From the NCBI GenBank assembly GCA_030038835.1, contig JASHQZ010000153.1, positions 1-46,002 of the forward strand: a stretch of 46,002 bases of DNA, read 5' to 3'. This DNA is from a candidate division FCPU426 bacterium (GTDB lineage: Bacteria > Oederibacteriota > Muellerivitia > Muellerivitales > Muellerivitaceae). The notes beneath the pieces are model-generated. The model made no database searches and was not told the origin of the DNA. It worked only from the letters and a program-made list of their open reading frames with translations. Shown here piece after piece: positions 23,801 through 32,594 of the stretch. Both the position numbers and the translations under genes were made by a program. How positions within the stretch are numbered: the stretch's first letter is position 1; each line of letters starts with the position of its first letter.

Positions 23801-25180
23801 ATGCATTACGTGCACGGAAAACAAGTGGCGGTTATCGGGTTGGGCCGGTCCGGTTTCGCGGCGGCGCGGCTTTTGTCCGTCCATGGCGCCCATGTGGTCG
23901 TCCTGGATGACAAGACCCCGGAAAAACTTTCGGGCTGGATCGAGCGGGCCGAGCAGTTGGCCCACGTGAAGCTCCTGCTGGGGGGCATCGACCCCGCCAC
24001 CGTGGCCAACGCGGACCTGGTGGTGGTCTCCCCCGGCGTTCCCGCGAACCACCCGACCCTGGAAGCGGCCCGGGAGAAGGGAATCACGGTGATTGGGGAA
24101 ATGGAACTGGCGTTCGGCTATTGCCCGGCGCCGGTGGCGGCCATTACGGGCACCAACGGCAAGACCACCACCACCACCCTGGCGGCCGCCATGATCCAGG
24201 CCTCGGGACAGAAAGCCGTCGCCTGCGGCAACATCGGAAAGGCCTTCTCGGAGGCGGTTTTCGAGCTTTGTACGGAGGATTGGGCGGTGCTGGAAGTTTC
24301 CAGCTTCCAACTAGAGACTATCGAGGAATTCCGGCCCAAGGTGGCCGCGGTCCTGAACGTGACGCCGGACCACCTGGACCGGCACCAGGGCATGCAGGAG
24401 TACGTGGAGACCAAGGGACGAATCTTCGAAAACCAAAAACCCGGGGATGCGGCCCTGCTGAATCTTTCCGACAAGTACACCCCCATCCTTTCCACCCTGG
24501 TCAAAAGCCGGCTTTATTTCTTCGGCTTCCCCGGGAACAAACCCGCCCCCAAACCCGGTTGTTACGCCTTGGACGGAAAAATCGAGCTCTTGGGCCGCCC
24601 CCTGCTCCCCGTGTCGGAATTGAAGATACCCGGGCCGCACAACGTGGAAAACGCCTGCGCGGCGTCCCTCATGGCCTCCCTTTGCGGGGTTCCGGACGAA
24701 TCCATCGCGAAGACCCTCCGAGACTTCACGGGAGTAGAGCACCGCCTGGAGGCGGCGGGCGAGATCAACGGCGTCCGATTTGTGAATGACTCCAAGGGGA
24801 CCAACGTGGATTCGGTGCTGAAGGCCCTGGAGAGCTTCGAAAGGCCCATCGTGCTCATCCTGGGCGGCCGGGACAAGGCCAGTGACTTCACGAAACTGGG
24901 CTCCCTGGTGAAGCAAAAGGTCACGCGCATCGTGGCCTTCGGGGAATGCAAGCAAAAGATCGTCCAGCAGCTTTCCCCCGCCGCCACGGTCGTGGAGGCG
25001 GGAAGCCTCGAGGAAACGGTGAACGGAGCCTATGCGGCCTGCGAGAGGGGCGGCGTGGTGCTGTTTTCGCCCGGTTGCGCCAGTTTCGACATGTTCCAGA
25101 ACTACGAGGACCGCGGAAGGCAGTTCAAGGCGGTGGTGGCCAAGATGGCCCAGCAAAAGGCCGGAAAAGTGAACGTTTAA
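23801..25180 (+). CDS. murD: UDP-MurNAc-L-alanine:D-glutamate ligase MurD
   Basis: A 459-residue ATP-dependent ligase that adds D-glutamate to UDP-MurNAc-L-Ala. It opens with KQVAVIGLGRSGFAAARLL, carries the P-loop ITGTNGKTTTTTLA, then VLEVSSFQLE, LNVTPDHLDRHQGMQEY and FVNDSKGTNVDSVLKALE, all MurD markers. SPGCASFDMFQNYEDRG closes the C-terminal domain. AGGAGA lies 3 bases before the ATG. It is separated from mraY by 129 bases that hold an inverted repeat, one of the few real gaps in the cluster. Confidence 0.96.
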   Translation: MHYVHGKQVAVIGLGRSGFAAARLLSVHGAHVVVLDDKTPEKLSGWIERAEQLAHVKLLLGGIDPATVANADLVVVSPGVPANHPTLEAAREKGITVIGEMELAFGYCPAPVAAITGTNGKTTTTTLAAAMIQASGQKAVACGNIGKAFSEAVFELCTEDWAVLEVSSFQLETIEEFRPKVAAVLNVTPDHLDRHQGMQEYVETKGRIFENQKPGDAALLNLSDKYTPILSTLVKSRLYFFGFPGNKPAPKPGCYALDGKIELLGRPLLPVSELKIPGPHNVENACAASLMASLCGVPDESIAKTLRDFTGVEHRLEAAGEINGVRFVNDSKGTNVDSVLKALESFERPIVLILGGRDKASDFTKLGSLVKQKVTRIVAFGECKQKIVQQLSPAATVVEAGSLEETVNGAYAACERGGVVLFSPGCASFDMFQNYEDRGRQFKAVVAKMAQQKAGKVNV

Positions 25181-25182
25181 TC

Positions 25183-25356
25183 GTGGAAAGGCCCGAAGAT
25201 CCCACGGGAATCTTTGGGCCGTCGCTTGGGGATGGGGTTTTAAAAGTTTTGCAAACGAAAGGATTTTCATTCTTGCGTTCGGATTCTGAGACCAACACCT
25301 ACCAACGCCTATTCAACACCTCCGAAGCCTTGCTCGGAATCCGAACGGAAGGATGA
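25183..25356 (+). CDS. Doubtful small ORF after murD
   Basis: A 57-codon frame beginning GTG 2 bases after the murD stop and ending before the palindromic region. The product (ERPEDPTGIFGPSLGDG, then LQTKGFSFLRSDSETNTYQR) is soluble and shows no known domain. There is no convincing binding site. It could be real, or just an open stretch in a GC-rich genome. Confidence 0.3.
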   Translation: MERPEDPTGIFGPSLGDGVLKVLQTKGFSFLRSDSETNTYQRLFNTSEALLGIRTEG

Positions 25357-25375
25357 ACTTCCAAAAGCAGTGTTG

Positions 25376-25468
25376 AGTTCTAAGTTTTGAGCGGATGAAC
25401 GTTTCCCAATGAAATTCATTGGGAAACAAACCGTAACTTAAAACTACAAACTTGAAACTAAGAACCGA
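25376..25468. repeat. Palindromic element between murD and ftsW
   Basis: A perfect inverted repeat with 13-bp arms around a single central base (GTTTCCCAATGAA and its complement) lies at 25401-25427. Imperfect outer arms (GTTCTAAGTTTTGAG at the left, CTTGAAACTAAGAAC at the right) extend it. No T run follows. The plan matches the element at 7436-7520: AT-rich arms around a different central palindrome. Confidence 0.55.
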
Positions 25469-25476
25469 GGTTCAGG

Positions 25477-26643
25477 ATGGGTTTTAGAAAACAAGAACAA
25501 GCTTCGCCGGACTTCCTGATTTTCCTGTTGACCCTGATTTTGGTCACGGTGGGGCTCATCATGATCTACAGCGCCTCGGCCATCCTGGCCCATGACCGCT
25601 ACGGGAGTTCCTATTACTTCTTCGGCCGGCAGCTGCTCTGGGTTTTGGCGGGGAGCGCCGCCATGTGGGTGGTTTCGCGGGTGGACCTGGAATCCATGCG
25701 CGCCCTGGCCATCCCAGGATTGTTCACGGCCATCTTCCTGATGGCCCTGGTATGCGTGCCGGGGATCGGGAAGACCGTGGGTGGGGCCCAAAGGTGGTTC
25801 CGCCTGGGGCCCTTCTCGTTCCAGCCGTCGGAAGTCTTAAAGATCGCCCTGGTTTTCTACTTGGCGGATTCCCTGGAGCGACGCCGGCAAACCCTCTCGA
25901 ACCTCTCGGGGCTGTTTCCCTACCTCGTGATCCTGGGAATCTGCATGCTGCTTTTGGAAAAACAACACGACTTCGGGACGGCGGTGCTTTTGGCCCTGGT
26001 CACCATCCTTTTGCTTTTCCTGGCCGGGATGCAATGGACTTTTTTCCTGATCCCTCTTTCCATCCTGCTGCCGGTTTTCATCTTCCTGGTGGAGTCGGCC
26101 AGCTACCGCATGAAGCGCATCACGGCCTTTTTAAACCCATGGGAAGACCCGCAGGGCGCCGGGTTCCAGCTGATCCAAAGCCTGATCGCCGTGGGCAACG
26201 GCGGGCCGCTGGGGGTGGGACTTTCCAACAGCTCGCAAAAGCTCTTCTACCTTCCCGCGCCCCATACGGACTTCATCTTCGCCATCATCGCCGAGGAACT
26301 GGGGATGGTGGGGGCGGGCACCCTGGTATTCCTTTTCGGGGTCTTTATCCTCAGGGGCTTCAAGGTGGCCTCGGTGTGGGGACAAAGGGAGGGCGGGATG
26401 TTCCTGTCACTCTTGGCCGCGGGCATTACGGCGATGATCGGGTTCCAAACCTTGATCAACTTGGGGGTGGTGACGGGTCTCCTTCCCACCAAGGGCATCC
26501 CCCTGCCGCTGATTTCCTACGGAGGATCTTCCATGGTCTTTACCCTGGTTTCCATCGGAATCCTGTTCAACATCTCCCGGGGAATCAAAATGCCGTCGCC
26601 CTTGACGGAAGGGGCCGGGTATGGGGCCCTCGGGATCGGCTGA
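25477..26643 (+). CDS. ftsW: Septal peptidoglycan polymerase FtsW
   Basis: A 388-residue SEDS glycosyltransferase that polymerises lipid II at the septum with FtsI. About ten spans are predicted. Conserved parts include VGLIMIYSASAILA, GGAQRWFRLGPFSFQPSE, the family's DFGTA loop (here QHDFGTAVLL), and the C-terminal motif GLLPTKGIPLPLISYGGSSM. The SYGGSS and NPW-containing loops identify FtsW rather than RodA. The ATG follows a GAGG. It lies 296 bases downstream of murD. Confidence 0.95.
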   Translation: MGFRKQEQASPDFLIFLLTLILVTVGLIMIYSASAILAHDRYGSSYYFFGRQLLWVLAGSAAMWVVSRVDLESMRALAIPGLFTAIFLMALVCVPGIGKTVGGAQRWFRLGPFSFQPSEVLKIALVFYLADSLERRRQTLSNLSGLFPYLVILGICMLLLEKQHDFGTAVLLALVTILLLFLAGMQWTFFLIPLSILLPVFIFLVESASYRMKRITAFLNPWEDPQGAGFQLIQSLIAVGNGGPLGVGLSNSSQKLFYLPAPHTDFIFAIIAEELGMVGAGTLVFLFGVFILRGFKVASVWGQREGGMFLSLLAAGITAMIGFQTLINLGVVTGLLPTKGIPLPLISYGGSSMVFTLVSIGILFNISRGIKMPSPLTEGAGYGALGIG

Positions 26644-26684
26644 GGCCAGGGGGATAAAAATGAAAATTATGAAAGGCTTGAAAA

Positions 26685-27800
26685 GTGGAAGGGAACAAGA
26701 AACGAATCATCATCACCGGCGGAGGCACGGGGGGGCACATTTTCCCCGGAATCGCCATCGCCCGGGAGCTGTCGAGGCATCCGGAGGTTCAAGTGCTTTA
26801 CGTGGGTAAGGCCGAAGGGCTGGAATCCAAATGGGTCCCGGACTCGGGGTTTGAGTTCGAGGGCATCCAAGCCAGCGGTTTCCCACGGGGGTTTTCGGCC
26901 AAGTTTTTCGCCTTTTGGCTGGATTTCGCCAAGGGAATGGCCCAGGCGGGCCGGATCCTGCGGCGTTTCCGGCCGGACGTTATTTTTTCAACGGGAGGTT
27001 ACGTGTCAGTGCCGGTATCGCTGGCGGCGGCCTTGAGGGGCGTCCCGGTGGGGTTGTTCGAGCCCAACGTCGCGCCAGGGTTGGCGGCCCGGTTTTTATC
27101 TTTTTTCTCAAGGAGGATTTTCGTCGGGTTTGAGGACACTTTAAAACGCCTTTCGAAAAGGAGAACCCAATGGACGGGAATTCCGGTACGGGAAGAAATC
27201 ATCACGGCGGACAAGCGGAAAGCGCGGGAGAGCCTCGGGCTGAGCCTGGATACGGCCACTCTCCTGATGCTGGGCGGCAGTCAGGGGGCGCATACGCTCA
27301 ACCAGCACATGACGGATGTGATCAAGTTTTTGGGGGAGGGGGACCAGAAGGTCCAAGTGATCATGATGACCGGCTGGAACGATTACCGCAAGACGGTGGA
27401 CCAACTGGAAAACTGCGGCCTCAAGGTGGTTTTGAGGCCCTTTATCAGCAACATCCACGAAGCCTACGCGGCGGCCGACCTGGTGGTGGCCCGATCCGGA
27501 GCCATGACCTGCGCCGAAGCCTTAAGCCGGGGATTGCCGGCTCTTTTTATTCCCTATCCCCACGCTTCCGGACACCAGGAGATGAATGCGAGGGCCTTGG
27601 AGAGGGCTGGATCGGCAGTCGTGATTACCGAAAAGGAGCTGGACGACGAAAGCCTCACCCGGATGCTGATTTCCCTCCTTTCGGATGAGGGCCAATTGGA
27701 GGCGATGGGCGAGGCCGCCCGCAAACTGGCCAAGCCGGGGGCGGCCGCCGAGATCGTGAGAGGCCTGCTCGAGATGGCGGAAAAGAAGGGAATCAAGTGA
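26685..27800 (+). CDS. murG: Lipid II synthase MurG
   Basis: A 371-residue GT28 glycosyltransferase that adds GlcNAc to lipid I at the inner face of the membrane. The glycine-rich loop GGGTGGHIFPGIAIA opens the acceptor domain; FSTGGYVSVP and LFEPNVAPGLAAR follow. In the donor domain, LLMLGGSQGAHTLNQ, VVARSGAMTCAEAL and the segment YPHASGHQEMNA form the UDP-GlcNAc site. The GTG start has GAAAGG 8 bases upstream. Its stop overlaps the murC start (GTGA). Confidence 0.96.
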   Translation: MEGNKKRIIITGGGTGGHIFPGIAIARELSRHPEVQVLYVGKAEGLESKWVPDSGFEFEGIQASGFPRGFSAKFFAFWLDFAKGMAQAGRILRRFRPDVIFSTGGYVSVPVSLAAALRGVPVGLFEPNVAPGLAARFLSFFSRRIFVGFEDTLKRLSKRRTQWTGIPVREEIITADKRKARESLGLSLDTATLLMLGGSQGAHTLNQHMTDVIKFLGEGDQKVQVIMMTGWNDYRKTVDQLENCGLKVVLRPFISNIHEAYAAADLVVARSGAMTCAEALSRGLPALFIPYPHASGHQEMNARALERAGSAVVITEKELDDESLTRMLISLLSDEGQLEAMGEAARKLAKPGAAAEIVRGLLEMAEKKGIK

Positions 27801-29200
27801 AAGTTAAAACCAAAATCCAAACCCTGCCCTTCGCCAACGTGCGGAGGGTCCATTTCATCGGCATTGGCGGGGCCGGCATGAGCGGTATCGCCGCGGTGCT
27901 CCTAAGCCTGCACTACGAGGTCACGGGCTCGGACCTGAAGGCCTCCGACGTGACGGACCGACTCGTGGAAATGGGCGCCCAGATCCACTTCGGCCACAAG
28001 GCGGGGAACGTGGCCGGGGCGGATGTCGCGGTTTATTCCGCAGCCGTGCCCATGGACAACCCGGAGATCCAGGAGGCCCATAAAAGGGCCATCCCGGTCA
28101 TCGCGCGCACGGAAATGCTGGCCGAGTTGATGCGCCTGAAGTACGGCATCGCCATCTCGGGCACCCACGGCAAGACCACCACCACCTCCATGATCGGACT
28201 GGTCATGACCGAGGCGGGCTTGGATCCCACCCTGGTCATCGGCGGCCAGGTGGATGTGTTCAAATCCAACGCCAAGCTGGGCAAGGGCGACTACCTGGTG
28301 GCCGAGGCCTGCGAGGCTTTCGGCGAGTTTTTCCTGCTTTCCCCCATGATCTCCATCGTCACCAATATCGACGACGACCACTTGGACTATTACGGTTCCA
28401 TCGACAAGGTGCGGGACGCCTTCGTCACCTTCGCCAACAAGGTGCCCTTTTACGGCTGCGTGATACTCGGCGTCGACGACAAACAAGTGCAGATGATCCT
28501 GCCCCAGATCAAACGCCGCATCATGACCTACGGCTTCTCCAGGGAAGCGCAGGTGTCGGCGCACAAGGTCAGACTCGAAAAGGCGGGTTCGGCCTTCGGA
28601 GTCGCCTTCCAGGGGAAAAAACTTGGGGCCGTCCGGTTGAACGTGCCGGGGCGGTTCAACATCCAAAACGCACTGGCGGCGGTGGCCGTGGGGCTGGAAC
28701 TCAAGGTCCCCTTCAAGAAGATCGCGGCCGGCCTCGTCCGCTTCCGCGGCGCCAAGAGGCGTTTCGAGGCCAAGGGCACCTACAAGGGAGCCGCGGTTAT
28801 GGACGATTATGCCCACCATCCCACGGCCGTGGCCGAAACCCTGAAGGCGGCCCGCAATTTCGCGGGCAACAAGAAGCTCCTGGTGGTGTTCCAACCCCAC
28901 CTTTTTTCCCGGACCCAGCTTTTGCGCGACAAGTTCGGTAAATCCTTCGGCGACGCGGATGAGGTGGTGATCGCGGCCATCTATCCCTCCCGGGAAAAGC
29001 CCATTCCCGGGGTTACGGGCATGACCCTGGTGGAGGCCCTACGGGAGAACATTCATCCCGACGTTCGTTACATCGAAGACCGAACGGCGTTGTTGGAATA
29101 CCTGAAGAGCCGTTTAACGGACCGATACGTGTTAATGACCATGGGCGCGGGGGACATTTGGAAAGTGGGGACCGACCTCGTCCAAAAACACAAAGGCTGA
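27797..29200 (+). CDS. murC: UDP-MurNAc:L-alanine ligase MurC
   Basis: A 467-residue ligase that adds the first amino acid, L-alanine, to UDP-MurNAc. VHFIGIGGAGMSGIAAVLL is the typical N-terminal fold, ISGTHGKTTTTSMIG the ATP site with the MurC-type THGKT. NIDDDHLDYYG, MDDYAHHPTAVAETLKA and VVFQPHLFSRTQLL are all hallmarks. The GTG overlaps the murG stop. After it comes a 143-base gap with no gene, holding the GC-rich hairpin-like sequence at 29300-29330 before murB. Confidence 0.96.
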   Translation: MKVKTKIQTLPFANVRRVHFIGIGGAGMSGIAAVLLSLHYEVTGSDLKASDVTDRLVEMGAQIHFGHKAGNVAGADVAVYSAAVPMDNPEIQEAHKRAIPVIARTEMLAELMRLKYGIAISGTHGKTTTTSMIGLVMTEAGLDPTLVIGGQVDVFKSNAKLGKGDYLVAEACEAFGEFFLLSPMISIVTNIDDDHLDYYGSIDKVRDAFVTFANKVPFYGCVILGVDDKQVQMILPQIKRRIMTYGFSREAQVSAHKVRLEKAGSAFGVAFQGKKLGAVRLNVPGRFNIQNALAAVAVGLELKVPFKKIAAGLVRFRGAKRRFEAKGTYKGAAVMDDYAHHPTAVAETLKAARNFAGNKKLLVVFQPHLFSRTQLLRDKFGKSFGDADEVVIAAIYPSREKPIPGVTGMTLVEALRENIHPDVRYIEDRTALLEYLKSRLTDRYVLMTMGAGDIWKVGTDLVQKHKG

Positions 29201-29343
29201 AAGACGGGATTGGCCGGGGAAAGGCGGGGGACTCCAAGATGAGGATCTGGGAATGATGAAGCGAAAAATGAAATTAAATCCGAGCGATCCTTTAAGTTTT
29301 CCCCGCGGACTTCGCGCTTTCGCGGTGAAGGGTCGGTTTTGAC

Positions 29344-30312
29344 GTGCTAACGATGGAAAGGGAAACCGTGGATTTCGGGGAGCTCAAACATTTGATCAAG
29401 GGAAAGGTGGAGTTCGACCACCCCATTGCCCCTTATACCACCTACCACTTGGGCGGGAAGGCGGCAGCTTTCGTGGAGCCCCAAACCCTCCAAGACCTCG
29501 CCGAACTCCTGCGCTGCCTGACCCACGCGGGGGCGCCTTACCTGGTGCTGGGCGGCGGCAGCAACGTGCTTTTCGCCGACGGGGGTTTCCGGGGGGTCGT
29601 GATCCGCCTAGGGCGGGGGTTCCAAGGCCTTCGCATCGAAGGCGACCGGGTGTGGGCTAAGGCCGGCACCAAGCTGGTGACGGTCCTCACTAAGGCCAGG
29701 GAGGCGGGGTTGGGCGGTGTGGAATTCTTTGCCGGTATCCCCGGCACCCTCGGCGGGGCGGTGGTGGGCAACGCGGGCGCCAAAAAGGCCTGGATTGGCC
29801 CGACGGTGGAGGAATTGACCATCGTGACGCCCCACGGCCAGGTAAAGCAGCTGAAAAAGGCGGATTACAAGTACGGCTACCGCAATTCGTCCTTGAAATT
29901 GAGCGGCAACGTGCTGGTGGAAGTGGCACTGAAGCTGAAGAAGGAACCCAAAGCCGAAATTGAGAAAAAGGTGAAGGAATATTTCAAAATCCGCCGGGGC
30001 AAGCAGCCCAAGACGGAAAGGAACGCGGGCAGCGTGTTCAAGAACCCCGAAGGCAATTTCGCGGGAAGGCTGACCGAATCCGTGGGGTTGAAGGGGTTCA
30101 AGGTCGGCGGTGCCAGGGTCAGCGAGATCCACGCCAACTTCATCATCAACGAAGGCACCGCCACCGCCCATGACGTGGCGGCCGTGATGCGGGAAATCCA
30201 GAAGCGGGTCTGGGCGGAGTACCAGATCCGGCTGGAACCCGAAGTCCTGCCACTGGGGGATTGGGATTGGGACGATATCAAGGATGTTTTTTGGAATTTG
30301 AAGGGCCGCTAA
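29344..30312 (+). CDS. murB: UDP-N-acetylenolpyruvoylglucosamine reductase MurB
   Basis: A 322-residue FAD enzyme that reduces UDP-GlcNAc-enolpyruvate to UDP-MurNAc with NADPH. The FAD-binding region shows YTTYHLGGKAAAFVEP, LVLGGGSNVLFADGGFRGVV and FAGIPGTLGGAVVGNAG. The catalytic serine lies in NAGSVFKNP; the compact C-terminus (LTESVGLKGFKVGGARVSE, IHANFIIN) is of the short type II form. The GTG is kept as start; ATG 29353 is only three codons downstream. Confidence 0.95.
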   Translation: MLTMERETVDFGELKHLIKGKVEFDHPIAPYTTYHLGGKAAAFVEPQTLQDLAELLRCLTHAGAPYLVLGGGSNVLFADGGFRGVVIRLGRGFQGLRIEGDRVWAKAGTKLVTVLTKAREAGLGGVEFFAGIPGTLGGAVVGNAGAKKAWIGPTVEELTIVTPHGQVKQLKKADYKYGYRNSSLKLSGNVLVEVALKLKKEPKAEIEKKVKEYFKIRRGKQPKTERNAGSVFKNPEGNFAGRLTESVGLKGFKVGGARVSEIHANFIINEGTATAHDVAAVMREIQKRVWAEYQIRLEPEVLPLGDWDWDDIKDVFWNLKGR

Positions 30313-30381
30313 GGAAAAGCGGCGTGGTTGACCGACACCTTGGACAACGCGGTTGGGAAAATCAGAGGACTGGAGCGCGAG

Positions 30382-31317
30382 ATGAAAGTCGGCGTTTTGA
30401 TGGGGGGATGGAGCCCGGAAAAAAAAATTTCCATGATGTCCGGGAAAGGCGTGGTGGAAGGGTTGAAAAAGGCGGGGATTAAAGCCGTGCCGCTGGTTTT
30501 AACCGCGGCGGATAAGGATGAAAAACAGCTGGAAAAGAGGATTAAGGCCGCCAAGTTGGACGCGGTTTTCATCGCCTTACACGGCGGGTTTGGGGAGGAC
30601 GGAACCTTGCAGGCTTTGTTGGACAAATGGGGGGTGGCCTATACCGGCTCGGGGGCCCTGGCCTGCGGATTGGCCATGCACAAAGGCTGCTCCAAGCTCG
30701 TTTTTGAGGCCAACGCGATTCCCACGGCCCCTTGGCAGGCCTTGCATAAGAGTTGGGGGAAAGGGAAGCGGCTCAAGGAAATCAGGCTGGGCTTTCCCCT
30801 GGTGGTCAAACCCGCCGACGTCGGCTCGGCCATCGGTGTGACCATCGTGAAAAAAAGGGATGAACTGGTGAAAGCCATCCAAAAGGCCTTCCAATACAGT
30901 CCTTGGGCCATCGTGGAGAAATTCGTTCCCGGCGTTGAGGTGACCGTCACAGTCCTGGGGCGAAAGGCCTTGCCCGTCATCGAAATCGTGCCAAAAAACG
31001 AATTCTACGACTTTGACGCCAAATACACGCCGGGCCAATCCGACCATGTGGTCCCGGCCCGCATTGCGGCCAAGAACGCCCAAAAAGTGAAGGCCTATGC
31101 GGTCCGGGCGGGAAAGGCCATGGGCTGCGAGGACTATTACCGCGTGGACTTCATCGTCCCCGGGAGCGGGGAGCCGCGGATCCTGGAAGTGAACACTGCG
31201 CCCGGCATGACCGCCACCAGCCTGGTGCCGGACGCGGCCAAGGCGGCGGGCATGGCATTCCCGCAGTTCTTGAAAACGGTGGTTGGCATGGCGCTCAAAA
31301 GGAGGAAAAAAGCCTGA
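30382..31317 (+). CDS. ddl: D-alanine--D-alanine ligase
   Basis: A 311-residue ATP-grasp enzyme that makes the D-Ala-D-Ala dipeptide used by MurF. VGVLMGGWSPEKKISMMSG, ALHGGFGEDGTLQALLD, FPLVVKPADVGSAIGV and LEVNTAPGMTATSLVPDAA are classic Ddl elements. The ATG at 30382 is chosen because the family starts M-K-V-x-V-L-x-GG and a GGAG lies just upstream. A TTG at 30328 would add 18 residues. ATGA overlap with ftsQ. Confidence 0.95.
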   Translation: MKVGVLMGGWSPEKKISMMSGKGVVEGLKKAGIKAVPLVLTAADKDEKQLEKRIKAAKLDAVFIALHGGFGEDGTLQALLDKWGVAYTGSGALACGLAMHKGCSKLVFEANAIPTAPWQALHKSWGKGKRLKEIRLGFPLVVKPADVGSAIGVTIVKKRDELVKAIQKAFQYSPWAIVEKFVPGVEVTVTVLGRKALPVIEIVPKNEFYDFDAKYTPGQSDHVVPARIAAKNAQKVKAYAVRAGKAMGCEDYYRVDFIVPGSGEPRILEVNTAPGMTATSLVPDAAKAAGMAFPQFLKTVVGMALKRRKKA

Positions 31318-32333
31318 TGTATTACCGGGGTTCACGGGTTCCTCTAAGTGAAAAATCGCCCCGGTTCCATACGGCGGGCGTGACCTATGGCGTCCGCCTT
31401 AAGGCGGACAAAACCGAAAGGGGAGGCGGAAAACGCCTTTTCCTCCATTGGGGGCAAACAAAGGAAAAGCCAACGCCGTTCCGGAGCCAGGCGGCGCATG
31501 CCTTTTACAGGCCCGGGGTCACGCCGGTGGAGGAGACGCCGGCCTATTCGGCCAGGAAAAAGGCCTGGGCGCCCCGGATACCGGGCTTCTCCCGATTCGC
31601 CTGGATCCTCAAGCTGGCGGGACTGGCGCTCCTGGCGCTGGCCGTGGTTTGGTCGAAAAACAGAACCACCGCCATGCTCCAGGACGTGGCGGGGTTGAAG
31701 CTGGAAAGGGTGAGCGTGGACGGAAACCATTATCTAAGCGATGACGAGGTCATCCAAACCGCGGCCCTGCCGCTGGGGGAAAGCATGTTCAGGCTGGATT
31801 TAAACGGGGCGCTGGAAAGGGTCCAGAAGATGGACTGGGTGGACAGCGCCTTCATTGAAAGGCGCCTGCCCCGCTCTATCGTGATTTCCGTGCGCGAACG
31901 CAGGCCCGTGGCCCTTTTGGATAGCGGCGACCTTTACGGCGTGGGCCCGGATGGGAGGGTTTTGCCGCCTGCGCCGGCCCTTTTGCGGGAAGACCTGCCG
32001 CTCATTTCTGGATTGGCGGTCAAGGCGGACGACTGGGGAACCACCGCCACGGCGGAGGCTTTGAAACCGGCATTGGATTTTTTGTCCTTCCTCCGGAAAA
32101 AGGACCCGGTTTTAGCCCAGGACGTTTCGGAGGTCAACCTTTCGGAGGCGGATTCTTTGAAAGTGACGTTCATCGACGGCATCCAGGCCACCTTCAACAC
32201 GCCGGTCGACGAGACCGAACTGCGGCGCATGGCGCTTGTTTTGAGCGATTTGAGCGGCAAGGGAAAACACGCGGCCGCCATGGATTTCCGGTACCGCGGA
32301 ATGGTGCTGGTCAAAACGAGGGAGGCGCAATGA
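31317..32333 (+). CDS. ftsQ: Cell division protein FtsQ with a long cytoplasmic tail
   Basis: A 338-residue bitopic protein that anchors FtsL and FtsB. One membrane span (ILKLAGLALLALAVVW, about residues 97-112) precedes a POTRA domain: LERVSVDGNHYLSDDEVIQ, then FRLDLNGALERVQKMDWVDS and RLPRSIVISVRERRPVALL. The FtsQ/DivIB beta domain follows. The N-terminal cytoplasmic part is about 95 residues, several times longer than the roughly 25 of E. coli FtsQ. Within it, codons 26-31 are encoded by an 18-base perfect palindrome (31392-31409). AGGAGG lies 11 bases before the ATG. The stop overlaps the next ORF's ATG (ATGA). Confidence 0.9.
   Translation: MYYRGSRVPLSEKSPRFHTAGVTYGVRLKADKTERGGGKRLFLHWGQTKEKPTPFRSQAAHAFYRPGVTPVEETPAYSARKKAWAPRIPGFSRFAWILKLAGLALLALAVVWSKNRTTAMLQDVAGLKLERVSVDGNHYLSDDEVIQTAALPLGESMFRLDLNGALERVQKMDWVDSAFIERRLPRSIVISVRERRPVALLDSGDLYGVGPDGRVLPPAPALLREDLPLISGLAVKADDWGTTATAEALKPALDFLSFLRKKDPVLAQDVSEVNLSEADSLKVTFIDGIQATFNTPVDETELRRMALVLSDLSGKGKHAAAMDFRYRGMVLVKTREAQ
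31392..31409. repeat. Perfect 18-base palindrome inside ftsQ
   Basis: GTCCGCCTT is followed at once by its reverse complement AAGGCGGAC. It lies in the part of ftsQ that encodes the unusually long cytoplasmic tail. It could be a REP-like palindrome inserted in frame. Confidence 0.6.
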
Positions 32334-32485
32334 AAGCGCAAAGGATCTTCCGGTCCTACCGGAAGAAATTGAAAAAAATGGTGGCGCGCCCGCTGAAGGA
32401 AGTAGGCCGCGCCAAACAGGTGAATTTGAAAATGATCAAGGTCTGTTTCGGACCCTGCCGCTGTTTCTCGGCGGCGAAACGATAA
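32330..32485 (+). CDS. Small basic Cys-motif peptide between ftsQ and ftsA
   Basis: A 51-codon frame whose ATG overlaps the ftsQ stop (ATGA), with GGAGG 4 bases upstream. The peptide begins MKAQRIFRSYRKKLKKMVAR and is very basic. Near its end it has KVCFGPCRCFSAAKR, a C-x3-C-x-C cluster. There is no signal or span; a basic amphipathic helix is likely in the first half. The overlap and strong binding site argue for real translation. No family recognised. Nucleic-acid or membrane binding is a guess from charge only. Confidence 0.6.
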   Translation: MKAQRIFRSYRKKLKKMVARPLKEVGRAKQVNLKMIKVCFGPCRCFSAAKR

Positions 32486-32594
32486 AGGCAACCAGGGACG
32501 GGGAGTTGGAAATTAGGAATCTTGATGGTTTTTCAACGCGGGAGCATTGAAAAACTTCGGTAACTCAAAATTGATTTAGAGGGGGGTGGGTTGG

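Noticed and set aside
25665-26657. 330-codon plus-strand frame overlapping ftsW
   Set aside because: Gly/Pro/His-rich shadow of ftsW with no domain.
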